From Planctomycetota bacterium (GTDB lineage Bacteria; Planctomycetota; UBA1135; GCA-002686595), in NCBI GenBank assembly GCA_029259595.1, contig JAJDEW010000151.1:124001-188000 (forward strand): a DNA stretch of 64,000 bases. Direction: 5' to 3'. Of the stretch, positions 25,173 to 34,248 are shown piece after piece (within the stretch, counting starts at the first letter, position 1; every line of letters begins with the position of its first letter). Below the pieces are notes generated by a model, which made no database searches, was not told the DNA's origin, and worked only from the letters and a program-made list of their open reading frames with translations. Position numbers and translations under genes: made by a program.

Positions 25173-26073
25173 ACCGACCCGACCCCTCGTCTCCGGTGCC
25201 ACCCTTGGCGCGGGAAGGCATGGCGCGAGCCAGAACAACCTGGCCGACACCGTCTTCGGTGTGCTCGTCTGGGGCAGCGCCCTGGCCGTGACCGCTGGCT
25301 TCCTGTGGCTCGTCGGCGAGATCGTCGTCAGCGGCTTCGGAGCGATCTCGTGGGAGTTCCTGACGAGCGAACCCGCGAGCTCCGGACGCGCGGGCGGCAT
25401 CTCGACCATTCTCGTGGCGACGCTGGGCATCCTCGGAATCTGCCTCGCCGTCTCGATCCCGCTCGGGCTCGGCACGGCGCTCTTTCTGTCGGAGTTCTCG
25501 CAGGGCGAGAATCGGATGGGGCGCTTCGTCCGCGCGAGCCTCGACGTCCTGGCCGGCGTACCGTCGATCGTCTTCGGCCTCTTCGGCAACGCCTTCTTCT
25601 GCGTCGCGCTGGGCTTCGGCTTCTCGATCCTCTCGGGCGGACTGACGCTGGCGTGCATGGTCCTGCCGATCCTGATCCGCTCGATCGAGCTCGGCCTGCG
25701 TGCCGTTCCGAACGATTACCGGGTCGCGGCGGCGGCCCTGGATCTTTCCAAGTCGCGCATGATCGTTCGCGTGCTCTTGCCAGCCGCGGCGCCGGGACTC
25801 ATCGCCGGACTCCTGCTCGGCATCGGCCGCGCGACGGCGGAGACGGCGGCGCTCATCTTCACGAGCGGCTACGTCGACCGCATGCCCGAGAGCGTCTTCG
25901 ACTCGGGCCGCGCGCTCTCGATCCACATCTACGACCTCGCGATGAACGTCCCCGGAGGCGAGGCGAACGCCTACGGGACGGCGCTCGTGCTGGTCGGCTT
26001 GCTCCTTGTCATCAACTTCGTCGCGACGCACCTCGTCGAAAGGTTCGTCTCCGGGAGAATCCAAAGTGCCTGA
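25165..26073 (+). CDS. pstA: Phosphate ABC transporter permease PstA
   Basis: 302 residues with about six membrane segments. The PstA-type core is seen in SLDVLAGVPSIVFGLFG and the ATPase-contacting loop DYRVAAAALDLSKSRMIVRV, then GIGRATAETAALIFT. The TTG start overlaps pstC; no other start in this frame gives the usual short N-terminus. It ends overlapping the GTG of pstB by 8 bases, so pstC, pstA and pstB are tightly coupled. Confidence 0.9.
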   Translation: MPEPTRPLVSGATLGAGRHGASQNNLADTVFGVLVWGSALAVTAGFLWLVGEIVVSGFGAISWEFLTSEPASSGRAGGISTILVATLGILGICLAVSIPLGLGTALFLSEFSQGENRMGRFVRASLDVLAGVPSIVFGLFGNAFFCVALGFGFSILSGGLTLACMVLPILIRSIELGLRAVPNDYRVAAAALDLSKSRMIVRVLLPAAAPGLIAGLLLGIGRATAETAALIFTSGYVDRMPESVFDSGRALSIHIYDLAMNVPGGEANAYGTALVLVGLLLVINFVATHLVERFVSGRIQSA

Positions 26074-27094
26074 CCACGACCGCCGACCGCCCTTTTCCGC
26101 GGAGGACCTCGCAGCAAAGGCCGAAGCGCCTCCCAGCGTCAACGGATCCTGCTGTCCTTCCGAGCCGGTGGTCGCTGACGACTGCTGCTCGCCGCCCTCG
26201 GCACTCGAACGCGCGGCCGTCCGACAAGTGGCCTGTGGGCCCGTCTCGTCCCTGCGCGAGGTCCGCGCCGAGATCCTCGAGCTCGGCTGCGACACGCCGG
26301 GCTGCACCGCCCAGCGTCTCGGACCCCCGCCGGCGGGGGCCTTGCTCTCCGTCCGGGACGTCTCCGTTCGCTACGGGACGAAGGTCGCCCTCGAGGCCGT
26401 CGACCTCGACGTTTACCAGGACCGCGTCACGGCCCTGATCGGCCCCTCGGGCTGCGGAAAGACGAGCTTGCTCTCGTGCTTGAACCGCATGACCGATCTG
26501 GTCCCTGGATGCACCGTCAGCGGTTCGATTCGTTTCGACGGCCGCGACGTCGCGACCGAGCAGGACACGGGTTGGCTGCGTCGTAGCGTCGGCATGGTCT
26601 TCCAGCGCCCGAACCCGTTTCCGCTCTCGATCCGGGACAACATCTGGCTGCCGCTGAAGGAGCACGGCTGCAAGCACTCGGAGCTCGCGGCGCGGACCGA
26701 AGAAGTCCTGACGCAAGTCGGCCTCTGGAACGAGGTCAAGGAGCGCCTCGACCAACCCGCGCTGTCGCTTTCCGGCGGTCAGCAGCAGCGGCTGTGCATC
26801 GCCCGAGCTCTGACCCTGAGGCCGCGCCTGCTCCTGATGGACGAGCCGTGCAGCGCCCTCGACCCGCTCTCGACCGAGGTCATCGAACGCCTGATCTTGG
26901 ACCTGCGCGGGACGGTCAGCATCGTCATCGTCACGCACAACCTCGCCCAGGCGCGACGCGTCGCCGACGACGTGGTCGTATTCTGGAACCACGACGACTC
27001 CGGCTGCGTGATCGAGGCGGGCGAGGCGGAAGCGGTCTTCGCGAACCCGCGCCAGCCCGACACGGTCGCGTACCTCTCAGGCCTGCGGGGCTGA
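26066..27094 (+). CDS. pstB: Phosphate ABC transporter ATPase PstB with Cys-rich N-terminal extension
   Basis: 342 residues; PstB is usually about 250-260. The ATPase begins near residue 92 and is intact: Walker A GPSGCGKTS (126-134), Q-loop VFQRPNPFP, signature LSGGQQQRLCIARAL, Walker B LLLMDEPCSALD and the H-loop VTHNLAQARR. It powers phosphate import through PstCA. The first about 90 residues are extra and carry seven cysteines, two as vicinal pairs (29-30 and 40-41), plus 57, 75 and 80. This looks like a metal- or redox-binding segment, but it may simply be an unrelated regulatory extension. The GTG start overlaps the pstA end. Confidence 0.9.
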   Translation: MPDHDRRPPFSAEDLAAKAEAPPSVNGSCCPSEPVVADDCCSPPSALERAAVRQVACGPVSSLREVRAEILELGCDTPGCTAQRLGPPPAGALLSVRDVSVRYGTKVALEAVDLDVYQDRVTALIGPSGCGKTSLLSCLNRMTDLVPGCTVSGSIRFDGRDVATEQDTGWLRRSVGMVFQRPNPFPLSIRDNIWLPLKEHGCKHSELAARTEEVLTQVGLWNEVKERLDQPALSLSGGQQQRLCIARALTLRPRLLLMDEPCSALDPLSTEVIERLILDLRGTVSIVIVTHNLAQARRVADDVVVFWNHDDSGCVIEAGEAEAVFANPRQPDTVAYLSGLRG

Positions 27095-27161
27095 CCCCAC
27101 CGCAAGACGATACGACGCTCGCAAGGCACTGCATTCGCGCCCTCCTTGGTTCCAGCGCACC

Positions 27162-28238
27162 ATGAAACAGGCCCCCGTCTCCCACGTTGCCCGTTCCGCG
27201 CTGCTCGTCGCGCTCGCGCTCGCCTCCGTCGCGGCCAAGACAACCGGAGCCCAGGGCAACGTCCATGACGCGCCTCCCGCGTTTCGGACGAGTGCGGCGA
27301 CGACCCTCGTCAACTCGCTGGGCTTCGTGAGGTTCAAGCAGAACATCGAGACCCTGGCGGCCTTCGGGGATCGTTTTGCCCCGACCGCGAGCTATGCCGA
27401 CGCGGCGGCCTGGGTCGAGGCCGAACTCGGTCAGATGGGCTACACGGTCGAGTTTCACGACTACATCCTCGTGCCTTACGACTCGCCGCAGAGAAACCTC
27501 TACGTCACCAAGGTCGGAACACGTCGCCCCGACCTGATGTACATCGTGTCCGCCCATCTGGACGGAAGAGGAGGGGGCGGAGCCGCGGACGACGATGCCT
27601 CGGGGAGCTCGCTGGTCCTCGAGGCGGCCCGGGCCTTCGCTCGGCCCGATCTCGAGACGGAGGTCTCGGTTCGCTTCGTCTTCTGGAGCAGCGAGGAAGT
27701 GGGGCCGGTCTACGGCAGCACACGCTATGTCGGCGACCGGCAGGCCTTGCGTGGCGTCGAGTCTCCGCCCGGATCGGGGCTGTATCCGGAGCCCAACTGG
27801 CTTGGGATCATCCAGCACGACATGCTCCTGTTCGATCACGGTCTCCCGCCCGGGCCGCTTCAGATCCAGGAGGCGGATCTGGACGTCGAATACCACGCGA
27901 ATGCGTCCCCTTTCGGCCCGGGAGAGTTCGAGCAGGCGAGCTTGCAATTGGCCGGCCACTTCGTGGCGGGCAACCTCGAATTCGCCGTGCGCTACCCTGC
28001 GGAGTCGAGCGCTGGGATGTGCTGCACCGACTCCGCGCCGTTCATCCCGTACACGGCTGCGATCAGCGTGCGGGAAAACCGCCGGCAGTCCGAGATCGGC
28101 CAAGGCGCGAACCCCCACCGTCACCAGGCGACGGACGTCTTCGCGACCTACGACGAAGCGGACTTTCGGCTCGGCTTCGACGCCGTTCGCATGACGACGG
28201 GCACGGTGGCCGAGCTCTCGGGCGCAACCTTGCCCTGA
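27162..28238 (+). CDS. Exported M28-family zinc peptidase
   Basis: 358 residues with a signal peptide (about 1-30). The M28 aminopeptidase core has the metal and catalytic residues in order: SAHLDG (His and Asp), ADDDASG (bridging Asp), SSEEVG (Glu-Glu) and NPHRHQATDV (His). Such enzymes release N-terminal amino acids or cleave small peptides outside the cytoplasm. It lies between pstB and the Na/Pi symporter, but with 67 bases before it and a hairpin after it, it may be transcribed separately, and a link to phosphate is unproven. Confidence 0.87.
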   Translation: MKQAPVSHVARSALLVALALASVAAKTTGAQGNVHDAPPAFRTSAATTLVNSLGFVRFKQNIETLAAFGDRFAPTASYADAAAWVEAELGQMGYTVEFHDYILVPYDSPQRNLYVTKVGTRRPDLMYIVSAHLDGRGGGGAADDDASGSSLVLEAARAFARPDLETEVSVRFVFWSSEEVGPVYGSTRYVGDRQALRGVESPPGSGLYPEPNWLGIIQHDMLLFDHGLPPGPLQIQEADLDVEYHANASPFGPGEFEQASLQLAGHFVAGNLEFAVRYPAESSAGMCCTDSAPFIPYTAAISVRENRRQSEIGQGANPHRHQATDVFATYDEADFRLGFDAVRMTTGTVAELSGATLP

Positions 28239-28242
28239 TCGT

Positions 28243-28260
28243 CCGGCGCGGCAGCGCCGG
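28243..28260 (+). terminator. Terminator-like hairpin after the M28 peptidase
   Basis: CCGGCGC-GGCA-GCGCCGG is a perfect 7-bp stem with a four-base loop starting 5 bases after the stop codon. There is no T-run after it, so it is either a GC-type terminator or an mRNA-stabilising structure. Confidence 0.55.
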
Positions 28261-28352
28261 CTGGAAGCGTGCAGCGGGCCCGATCGCGTTGCACGCCCGC
28301 AGAGTCGCTTCCAACGCCAGCGCCGATCCGCTCAGGAAAATCCGGTGGGTAG

Positions 28353-29576
28353 GTGGATGCGACCAGGGCAGGCGGTAAAGATCCCTTCACCTTGGAGCAC
28401 CCCCCTTCCCTTCTCGCGCCCCAGGTCCACCCCCCGCCCGGCCCCTCGCGCATCGAGCTGGCCCTGCGAACGGTGCTCCTGTTCGTGCTCTTGTTCGGCT
28501 TCCTCGTCTCGATCGAGACGATGAGCAAGGCCATCAAGGCGCTGGCGGACACGGGCATGCTCGGCGGTGGCGACGAGAACGAGTTGTTCGCGGGCGTCGG
28601 GAACCCCTTCGCCGGCCTGGCGCTGGGCGTCTTGTTCACCGTGCTCGTGCAGAGTTCGTCGACGACCACGGCGACCATCGTCGCGGTCGTCGGCAGCGGC
28701 GCGTTGTCGGTCGAGCACGCGGTCCCGATGATTCTCGGGGCGAACATCGGGACGACGGTCACGAACACGATCGTCTCCATCGGCCATATCGGCCGGACGA
28801 GCGACTTCCGGCGCGCCTTCGCGGCAGCGACGGTACACGACTTCTTCAACCTCATGGCCGTGGCGGTGATGTTGCCGCTCGAGCTGATGACGGGCTTCTT
28901 GTCGAAGACGGCGTCGTATCTGGCGAGCTTCCTCGCGGGCGGATCCGGGTCGGCGTACAAGAGCCCGGTCAAGAAGTGCATCAAGCTCATCCACAAGGAG
29001 ATCCTCTCCTTGCTGGAAGCGGCTGGCCTCGACGGGAAGGCGCTCGGGGTCGCGGCGCTGGTCCTCGGAATCGCCCTGACCTTCGCGTGCCTCTACTTCA
29101 TCACGCGCAACATGCGTCGCGTGATCGCCGGGCGCATCGAAGCGGCCATGAACAAGGCCCTGGGAGCCAGCGGCTTCGTCCCTCTGTTCATCGGCATCGG
29201 CCTGACGATCGCCGTGCAGTCCTCGAGCATCACGACCTCACTCCTCGTGCCGGTGTGTGCGGCCGGCGTCATGTCGCTCGGTCGGGCCTTCCCGATCATG
29301 CTCGGAGCCAACATCGGCACGACGGTGACCGCTCTCCTGGCCAGCATGGCCCAGGAACGGCCCGAAGCCCTTACCATCGCGCTGGTCCACCTCCTGTTCA
29401 ATTCGATCGGCGTGGCGGCCGTCTATCCGTTCCCCACGCTCCGACGCCTTCCGATCCGGATGGCCCGCACGCTCGCGATCCTCGCAACGCGCTCCCGCTG
29501 GTGGGTCGTCGCCTACGTCTTCGGCACGTTTGTTTTCCTCCCCCTCCTGGGCTGGTTCGCCTGGCGGGGGGCCTGA
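28353..29576 (+). CDS. Na+/phosphate cotransporter (NptA/SLC34-type)
   Basis: 407 residues. Two inverted copies of the family's Na/Pi motif are visible: QSSSTTTATIVAVVGSG with GANIGTTVTNTIV in the first half, and QSSSITTSLLVPVC with GANIGTTVTALL in the second. About eight to ten membrane segments are present. It moves phosphate with sodium, in contrast to ATP-driven Pst. Some homologues carry a fused PhoU domain; here PhoU is a separate gene 19 bases downstream. The GTG start is the best candidate, and a downstream TTG is possible. Confidence 0.9.
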   Translation: MDATRAGGKDPFTLEHPPSLLAPQVHPPPGPSRIELALRTVLLFVLLFGFLVSIETMSKAIKALADTGMLGGGDENELFAGVGNPFAGLALGVLFTVLVQSSSTTTATIVAVVGSGALSVEHAVPMILGANIGTTVTNTIVSIGHIGRTSDFRRAFAAATVHDFFNLMAVAVMLPLELMTGFLSKTASYLASFLAGGSGSAYKSPVKKCIKLIHKEILSLLEAAGLDGKALGVAALVLGIALTFACLYFITRNMRRVIAGRIEAAMNKALGASGFVPLFIGIGLTIAVQSSSITTSLLVPVCAAGVMSLGRAFPIMLGANIGTTVTALLASMAQERPEALTIALVHLLFNSIGVAAVYPFPTLRRLPIRMARTLAILATRSRWWVVAYVFGTFVFLPLLGWFAWRGA

Positions 29577-29595
29577 TCCTCGCAGGAACCATGCG

Positions 29596-30240
29596 ATGAA
29601 AAAGCCCTCTACTGCTTACGACGGCGGTTTCGACGAGATCCAGCGCCGCTTCGCCCAAATGCTCGAGGACGGCCGTCACATCTTCGACGCGGCCGCCAAC
29701 GCGCTGGTCGGCGGCACGGATCCGGAAGTGATTCGCAAGGACCTCTTCGCGACCGACCGCAGGATCAATTCGACCGAGCAAGAGATCCGGCGCATGATCG
29801 TGATCAACGGCACGGTCCACGGAGCGCAGAACTTCCCGTCCTTGCTCGTCACGATGAGCGTGGCCAAGGACGCCGAACGGATCGGAGACTACGCCAAGAA
29901 CATCTTCGACCTCGCCGCGGACCGCGCGCGACTGGGCAAGGACGAGCACCCGCGCCTGGTCAGCTTGAAGGACCGGATCAGCAAGCTGCTCGTGCGCGCT
30001 CGCTACCTGTACGAACAGGAGGACGAGCAAGCGGCGCGCGAGCTGCTCGGCGAGTGCGACAAGCTCGAGGACGAGTGCGACGAAGGCATGCGCCGCGCCC
30101 TCGCGGCCGACCACAACGCCTCGGCGGACGCGCTCGCCTACCGCTACTTCAAGCGCGTCGTCAGCCACACGGCCAACGTCGCGACGGCGCTCGTCATGCC
30201 GCTCGACATGCTCGATTTCTTCGACGAAGACGACGACTGA
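29596..30240 (+). CDS. phoU: PhoU-domain phosphate regulator
   Basis: 214 residues, cytoplasmic and all-helical. Two three-helix PhoU units are visible, with the metal-cluster type segments SVAKDAERIGDYAKNIFDLA and YRYFKRVVSHTANVATAL. PhoU restrains phosphate uptake and signals phosphate status to the regulatory kinase. It is in one unit with the Na/Pi symporter, which it may gate, and is also close to the pst genes. The C-terminus is acidic (FFDEDDD). Confidence 0.88.
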   Translation: MKKPSTAYDGGFDEIQRRFAQMLEDGRHIFDAAANALVGGTDPEVIRKDLFATDRRINSTEQEIRRMIVINGTVHGAQNFPSLLVTMSVAKDAERIGDYAKNIFDLAADRARLGKDEHPRLVSLKDRISKLLVRARYLYEQEDEQAARELLGECDKLEDECDEGMRRALAADHNASADALAYRYFKRVVSHTANVATALVMPLDMLDFFDEDDD

Positions 30241-30272
30241 GCCCGCCCGGCCAGGGGGCCGCAGGGCGGGCT
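30240..30272 (+). terminator. GC-rich hairpin after phoU
   Basis: AGCCCGCCC and GGGCGGGCT form a perfect 9-bp stem around a loop that can itself pair (GGCC / GGCC). It begins at the last base of the phoU stop. No T-run follows. It probably ends the symporter-phoU transcript. Confidence 0.6.
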
Positions 30273-30430
30273 GAAGCCCGGGGCAGGGCTCCTGACGGGG
30301 TCGAGAAGAGGACTTCACACGGATCCGTAAAGATCGTGTATCCTCCGGGCCGGCGCCCGAGAGGCTCCGCGGCTCGCGGAGCTCGGAACCGCCGACCAAC
30401 GCCATCATCCGAACGGAGGGAGTCCGGTCG

Positions 30431-31600
30431 ATGAAAGGAGAGACGGGGTGGGAGCCCGGGGCTCCCATGGATCGTGAGCGCGGAACCGCGCGCCCGCGCG
30501 GGCGGTCGCAGATCGCCGGGCAGCGTCGTGGCCTCGTGGCCGGCGTCGTGTTGCTCGTCGGCGTCGGCCTGATCGCAGCCAGCAGACCAGCCGGAGATCT
30601 CGGAACGCCGGAAGGGCGAGCACGGGTGCTCGTGGAGGTGTTGGACGCAGCGCTCGAGCCGCTCGCGGCGGAGGTGTACGCGCGTCCGCTCGATCCGTTG
30701 ACCGGAGCGCCCGGCCCCGCCCAGAGGCTCGGTCGGACACCGCTGGCGAGCGCCGCGCTCGAACCCGGAGCGTGGCGCATCTTGCTGCTCGCGGGCGAGG
30801 GCTACGCGCACGAGTTCACGCGTCAGCTCGCGGTCGACGCGCCACTCGAGCTGCGCACCGTCCTACGCGAGCCCCACGATCCCACCGAAGGGATGGTGTG
30901 GATCGCGGGCGGCGTGCTCGCGGTACGGGACGGACCGACGCAACGCTTGCCCCTGGAGGGCCGCGAAGTCGAGATCGAGCCGTTCTGGCTGGAGACGTGC
31001 GAGGTCTCCAACCGAATGTACCGCGCGTTCTTGGACGCGACGGGCCACGCACCCCCGCAGCACTGGAGCGCACTCGACGCGTCGCACGACGAGCTGCCCG
31101 TCGTCGGTGTCAGTCACTCGGACGCCGCGAGGTACGCCGAATGGCGCGGACGCCGGCTGCCCGGGCTCGCCGAGTGGATCTGGGCCGCGCGCGGTCGCGA
31201 ACAACGTCTCTACCCCTGGCCCGCGGCCGATCCCGAACTCCTGCGCGGCAACTGTGGGCGCCCCTTCCGCGAGCGCACGCTCGCGACGTACCTGTCCCAG
31301 GCCGGCCCGGTCGTCTCCGAGCCGGAGGCCAGAACTCCCGAGGGGCTCTACCACATGTTCGGCAACGTCGCCGAGCTCCTGGAAACGGTCTACGCGCTCC
31401 CCGCCGACGACGGCTTCGAGACGCGTACCGAGCTGCGCTTTCGAGCGGCCTCCGCCTGGGAGGCCGGCGCCGGGGTCCGTGCAGCGACCGCTGGCGCGGG
31501 CGGGCGGGACCTGCGCGACGCCTACGACGCCGTCGGGACCGAGCGCTCGTCGGTCTGCATGGCGACCGGCTTCCGCTGTGCGCTCTCGGCCTGGCCCTGA
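30431..31600 (+). CDS. Membrane-anchored formylglycine-generating-enzyme-like (FGE-sulfatase) domain protein
   Basis: 389 residues. One N-terminal membrane segment (about 34-51), then a beta region (about 55-145) that may be a PEGA-like or carboxypeptidase-regulatory domain, then an FGE-sulfatase/SUMF1-type domain from about 150 to the end: MVWIAGGV, FWLETCEVSNRMYRAFLDATG, LPGLAEWIWAARG and the closing GFRCAL. True enzymes oxidise a sulfatase Cys using two active-site cysteines; only the closing C is in a clear place, so activity is uncertain, and many bacterial relatives are binding or signalling proteins. The ribosome site GGAGGG is 10 bases before the ATG. No sulfatase gene is next to it. 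Confidence 0.78.
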   Translation: MKGETGWEPGAPMDRERGTARPRGRSQIAGQRRGLVAGVVLLVGVGLIAASRPAGDLGTPEGRARVLVEVLDAALEPLAAEVYARPLDPLTGAPGPAQRLGRTPLASAALEPGAWRILLLAGEGYAHEFTRQLAVDAPLELRTVLREPHDPTEGMVWIAGGVLAVRDGPTQRLPLEGREVEIEPFWLETCEVSNRMYRAFLDATGHAPPQHWSALDASHDELPVVGVSHSDAARYAEWRGRRLPGLAEWIWAARGREQRLYPWPAADPELLRGNCGRPFRERTLATYLSQAGPVVSEPEARTPEGLYHMFGNVAELLETVYALPADDGFETRTELRFRAASAWEAGAGVRAATAGAGGRDLRDAYDAVGTERSSVCMATGFRCALSAWP

Positions 31601-31687
31601 GGGCTCGCATTCCACACGTTCGTCCGACCGGCGAGCCGCCGCCGGCCGCTACGCAGTCCTTGCGTGGACTTTGCCGAGCGACGGGGC

Positions 31688-31707
31688 GCCTTGTTCTATA
31701 ACAAGGC
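31688..31707. promoter_or_regulatory. Perfect 8-4-8 palindrome at the GntR start: likely operator
   Basis: GCCTTGTT-CTAT-AACAAGGC is a perfect inverted repeat whose right end is one base before the regulator's GTG. The TATAAC inside could serve as a -10 element. Autoregulation by the GntR-family protein is the simplest reading. Confidence 0.6.
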
Positions 31708-31708
31708 G

Positions 31709-32620
31709 GTGACGAGCCCGCCCCCGCTGTATCACCGGATCGCCGAAGAGCTCCGTCAACGGATCGAGCTGGGCGAGCTCGCACCCGGCGAAGTGCTCGA
31801 ACCCGTGCGCGCTGCCGCCGCGCGTCTCGGCGTGAACCTCCACACGGTCCGGCACGCCTACGCGGAGCTCGCGCGCGCCGGTCTCGTGGAGAGTCGCCGG
31901 GCGCTCGGAACGCGCGTCGTGCGGACACCCCTCGACCCCGGCGATCCGGCGCACTTCGACGAGCGCATCGAACGGACCTGCGTCGAGCTCGGGATCTCGC
32001 CGCGCGAGCTGCATGCTCGCCTCGGCGCTCGCCTGGCCGCGGAACGCGCGGAGCGCTCGGTGGTGTGGGTGGTCGAGTGCAGCGCGCTGCAGTGCGAAGA
32101 GCTCGCCGCGTCGTTGCGCGCGCGCTGGGACGTCGACGCGCGGCCCTTTCCGCTCACGAATCCGGGCGAGCCGCAAGGAAGTGCCGTCGTCGCGACCTTC
32201 TTCCACTACAACGAGCTTCGCGTCCGCTGGCCCCACCGACTCGCCTCCGCGCACTTCGTCACGATCCGACCCGATCGCAACATCATCCGACACCTGGGCG
32301 GCTCCCCCGACCGCCGCCGGACGGTGGTCCTGGCCGAACTCGATGCGCCGACGCTCGACGCCGTGCACGCCGACGTCGCCGCCGTCCTCCCCGTGGAACG
32401 CTTCCGGATCGACCCCGTGCGTGTCCGCCGGCCGGCCGAACTGCTTCGCTCGGGCCGGCGCGCCCCGATCCTCTTCCCGCCGCGCCTGTGGAGTCGCCTG
32501 TCCCCCGCCGAGCGCGAGGACCCGCGGGCGCACCTCTTGACGTACGTCTTCGATCCCGCCGAGCTCGATGCCCTGGGGGCGAAGCTCGGGCTCGCGGGAG
32601 CCCTTTCCACCACGAGCTGA
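31709..32620 (+). CDS. GntR-family transcriptional regulator
   Basis: 303 residues. The GntR winged helix-turn-helix is at the N-terminus: PPPLYHRIAEELRQRIELGE, ARLGVNLHTVRHAYAELARAG and ESRRALGTRVV. The effector part (about 75-303) is not one I can name. It contains an alternating alpha/beta pattern with VVWVVECSALQCEELA and VATFFHYNELRVRW, which could be a periplasmic-binding-protein-like ligand fold. The GTG at 31709 was chosen because it gives the usual short lead into the DNA-binding domain and leaves the palindrome upstream; an earlier GTG would place the palindrome inside the gene. It is 4 bases before the M1-like peptidase gene, which it likely controls. Confidence 0.85.
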   Translation: MTSPPPLYHRIAEELRQRIELGELAPGEVLEPVRAAAARLGVNLHTVRHAYAELARAGLVESRRALGTRVVRTPLDPGDPAHFDERIERTCVELGISPRELHARLGARLAAERAERSVVWVVECSALQCEELAASLRARWDVDARPFPLTNPGEPQGSAVVATFFHYNELRVRWPHRLASAHFVTIRPDRNIIRHLGGSPDRRRTVVLAELDAPTLDAVHADVAAVLPVERFRIDPVRVRRPAELLRSGRRAPILFPPRLWSRLSPAEREDPRAHLLTYVFDPAELDALGAKLGLAGALSTTS

Positions 32621-32624
32621 AGCC

Positions 32625-34247
32625 ATGCTGCCCTTCCTCCTCGCCTCGCTCTGCTTCTCGAGCCCGTTCGCAGGCGAGCTCCCGTCCGAAGACTGGCAGG
32701 CCGTGCGCCTCGACCTTGTCGTCACCCCTTTGATCGAGGACCGCTGCATCGCGATCGAGGGCACGCTCGAACTCGAGGCGACGACGGACGGCAGCCGCGA
32801 GCTGCTCGTGGCCGTGAACGGGCGGCATGACGTCCTGCATTTCGTCGCGCTCGACGGGCCGGGCGGAACCGAAGCCGAGCTGAACGTCCACCTCGAGGGC
32901 CAGCCCAGCCTGCGTGTCGCGCGGCTCGTCTTCGACGTGCCCGTGACGGCCGGTACGCGCATCGAGGTCGACTTCGTCGTCGAGGCGCGGGGCGAAGCCA
33001 AGCAGCTCCAGATCGACCCGGACATCGTCTTCGCTTCCTGGGTCGAAGCGTGGTACCCGTTCCTGCCCCCGCTCGGACGCTCGCTCGCGAGCACGATGGG
33101 CGTGCCGGGCTCGACACGCTTCCACCTCCCGCCCGATTGGGACGCCGTCTCGAACGGCATGCTGATCCTGAACGAGCGCACGGAGGACGAGCGCACGGTC
33201 GTCTACCGCACGAGCGAGCCCCACGCGCGCTCGTTCGCCGCCGGTCCCTACCGCGCCGCGCGTCACGCCGTCGGTCAGCGCGAGATCGGCGTTTACCTCC
33301 TACCCGGAACGGAAACGGATGCGCGCAAACAGGCCGAGCTGCTCGCCGCCGCCCTCGCCGCGCAGGAGGAACGCTTCGGTCCCTACCCGTACGCGAGCTA
33401 CGCCATCGCCGAGCTGCCCGAGGAGAGCGGCGACTTCTACGCCTCGTCGGAACAGGGCTTCTTGATGGCGAAGTCGAGCGCCTTCGGCTACGCGCACGGC
33501 AACCTGCCGCTGTGGGGCCACGAGATGGCACACGGTTGGTGGGGCAACCGCGTCGGAACGCGGGGTCCGGGCGGGATCCTGTGCTCGGAGTCCCTCGCTC
33601 AGTATGGAGCCGTCGTCGCGATCGAGACCATCGAAGGGTCGGCGGCGGCGACCGAGTTCCTGGAGTTCTCCCGCGAGGGCTACTCGCCACAGCAGTGCGC
33701 GCGCGGTTACTTCGAGCTGGTCCGGGGTGGGAGGGACGTGCCGCTCTCGCGCCTGGGCTCCGGCGGCGATCACCACACGCTATCGGACGCGAAGGGCCAT
33801 TGGGTGTTCCACATGCTTCGCCGGCGGGTCGGGGACGAGCGCTTCTTCGGCGGCCTGCGCGAGCTGATCGAGGCCTGGTCGGGGCGCGACCTCGCGCTGT
33901 CCGATGTGCGCGCGCACTTCGTGGCGCTCGCGCCCGACGCCGGTCTTCCTGCCTTCTTCCGGCAGTGGCTCGATCGCGAGGGCGCTCCGATCCTGGACGT
34001 CACGTGGGAGGCGCTGGATGCCGAGACGGTGCGTGTCGAGATCGTGCAGACCCAAGCAGGGGGCCCCTTCGATCTGTGGCTCGACGTCGACGTCGTCAGC
34101 GGCTCGCGCACGACCCGCCACGTCGTCCCGCTGACCGATGAGCGCCTGGAGATCGAGCTGTCCTCGCCCGGCTCGGTGACCGAGGTCCTGCTCGACCCCG
34201 ACCACGAGCTCTTGCTCTGGCGTCCGGAGTACGGCGAACGGCCCTGA
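32625..34247 (+). CDS. M1-type (gluzincin) metallopeptidase, exported
   Basis: 540 residues with a short signal peptide (MLPFLLASLCFSSPFAG). The zinc site is complete: HEMAH (299-303) followed 18 residues later by Glu322 in SESLAQY, the exact M1 spacing. A beta N-terminal domain precedes it and a helical region with HHTLSDAKGHWVFHML follows. The classical GAMEN exopeptidase motif is not obvious; the equivalent region reads ASSEQG, so this may not be a standard aminopeptidase. The gene follows the GntR gene by 4 bases, so uptake or turnover of peptides under that regulator is likely. Confidence 0.85.
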   Translation: MLPFLLASLCFSSPFAGELPSEDWQAVRLDLVVTPLIEDRCIAIEGTLELEATTDGSRELLVAVNGRHDVLHFVALDGPGGTEAELNVHLEGQPSLRVARLVFDVPVTAGTRIEVDFVVEARGEAKQLQIDPDIVFASWVEAWYPFLPPLGRSLASTMGVPGSTRFHLPPDWDAVSNGMLILNERTEDERTVVYRTSEPHARSFAAGPYRAARHAVGQREIGVYLLPGTETDARKQAELLAAALAAQEERFGPYPYASYAIAELPEESGDFYASSEQGFLMAKSSAFGYAHGNLPLWGHEMAHGWWGNRVGTRGPGGILCSESLAQYGAVVAIETIEGSAAATEFLEFSREGYSPQQCARGYFELVRGGRDVPLSRLGSGGDHHTLSDAKGHWVFHMLRRRVGDERFFGGLRELIEAWSGRDLALSDVRAHFVALAPDAGLPAFFRQWLDREGAPILDVTWEALDAETVRVEIVQTQAGGPFDLWLDVDVVSGSRTTRHVVPLTDERLEIELSSPGSVTEVLLDPDHELLLWRPEYGERP

Positions 34248-34248
34248 C

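Noticed and set aside
30300..30430. Sigma-70-type promoter before the FGE-like gene (TTCACA ... TATCCT)
   Set aside because: The gap between the elements is about 19 bases and the match is weak, so I did not list it.
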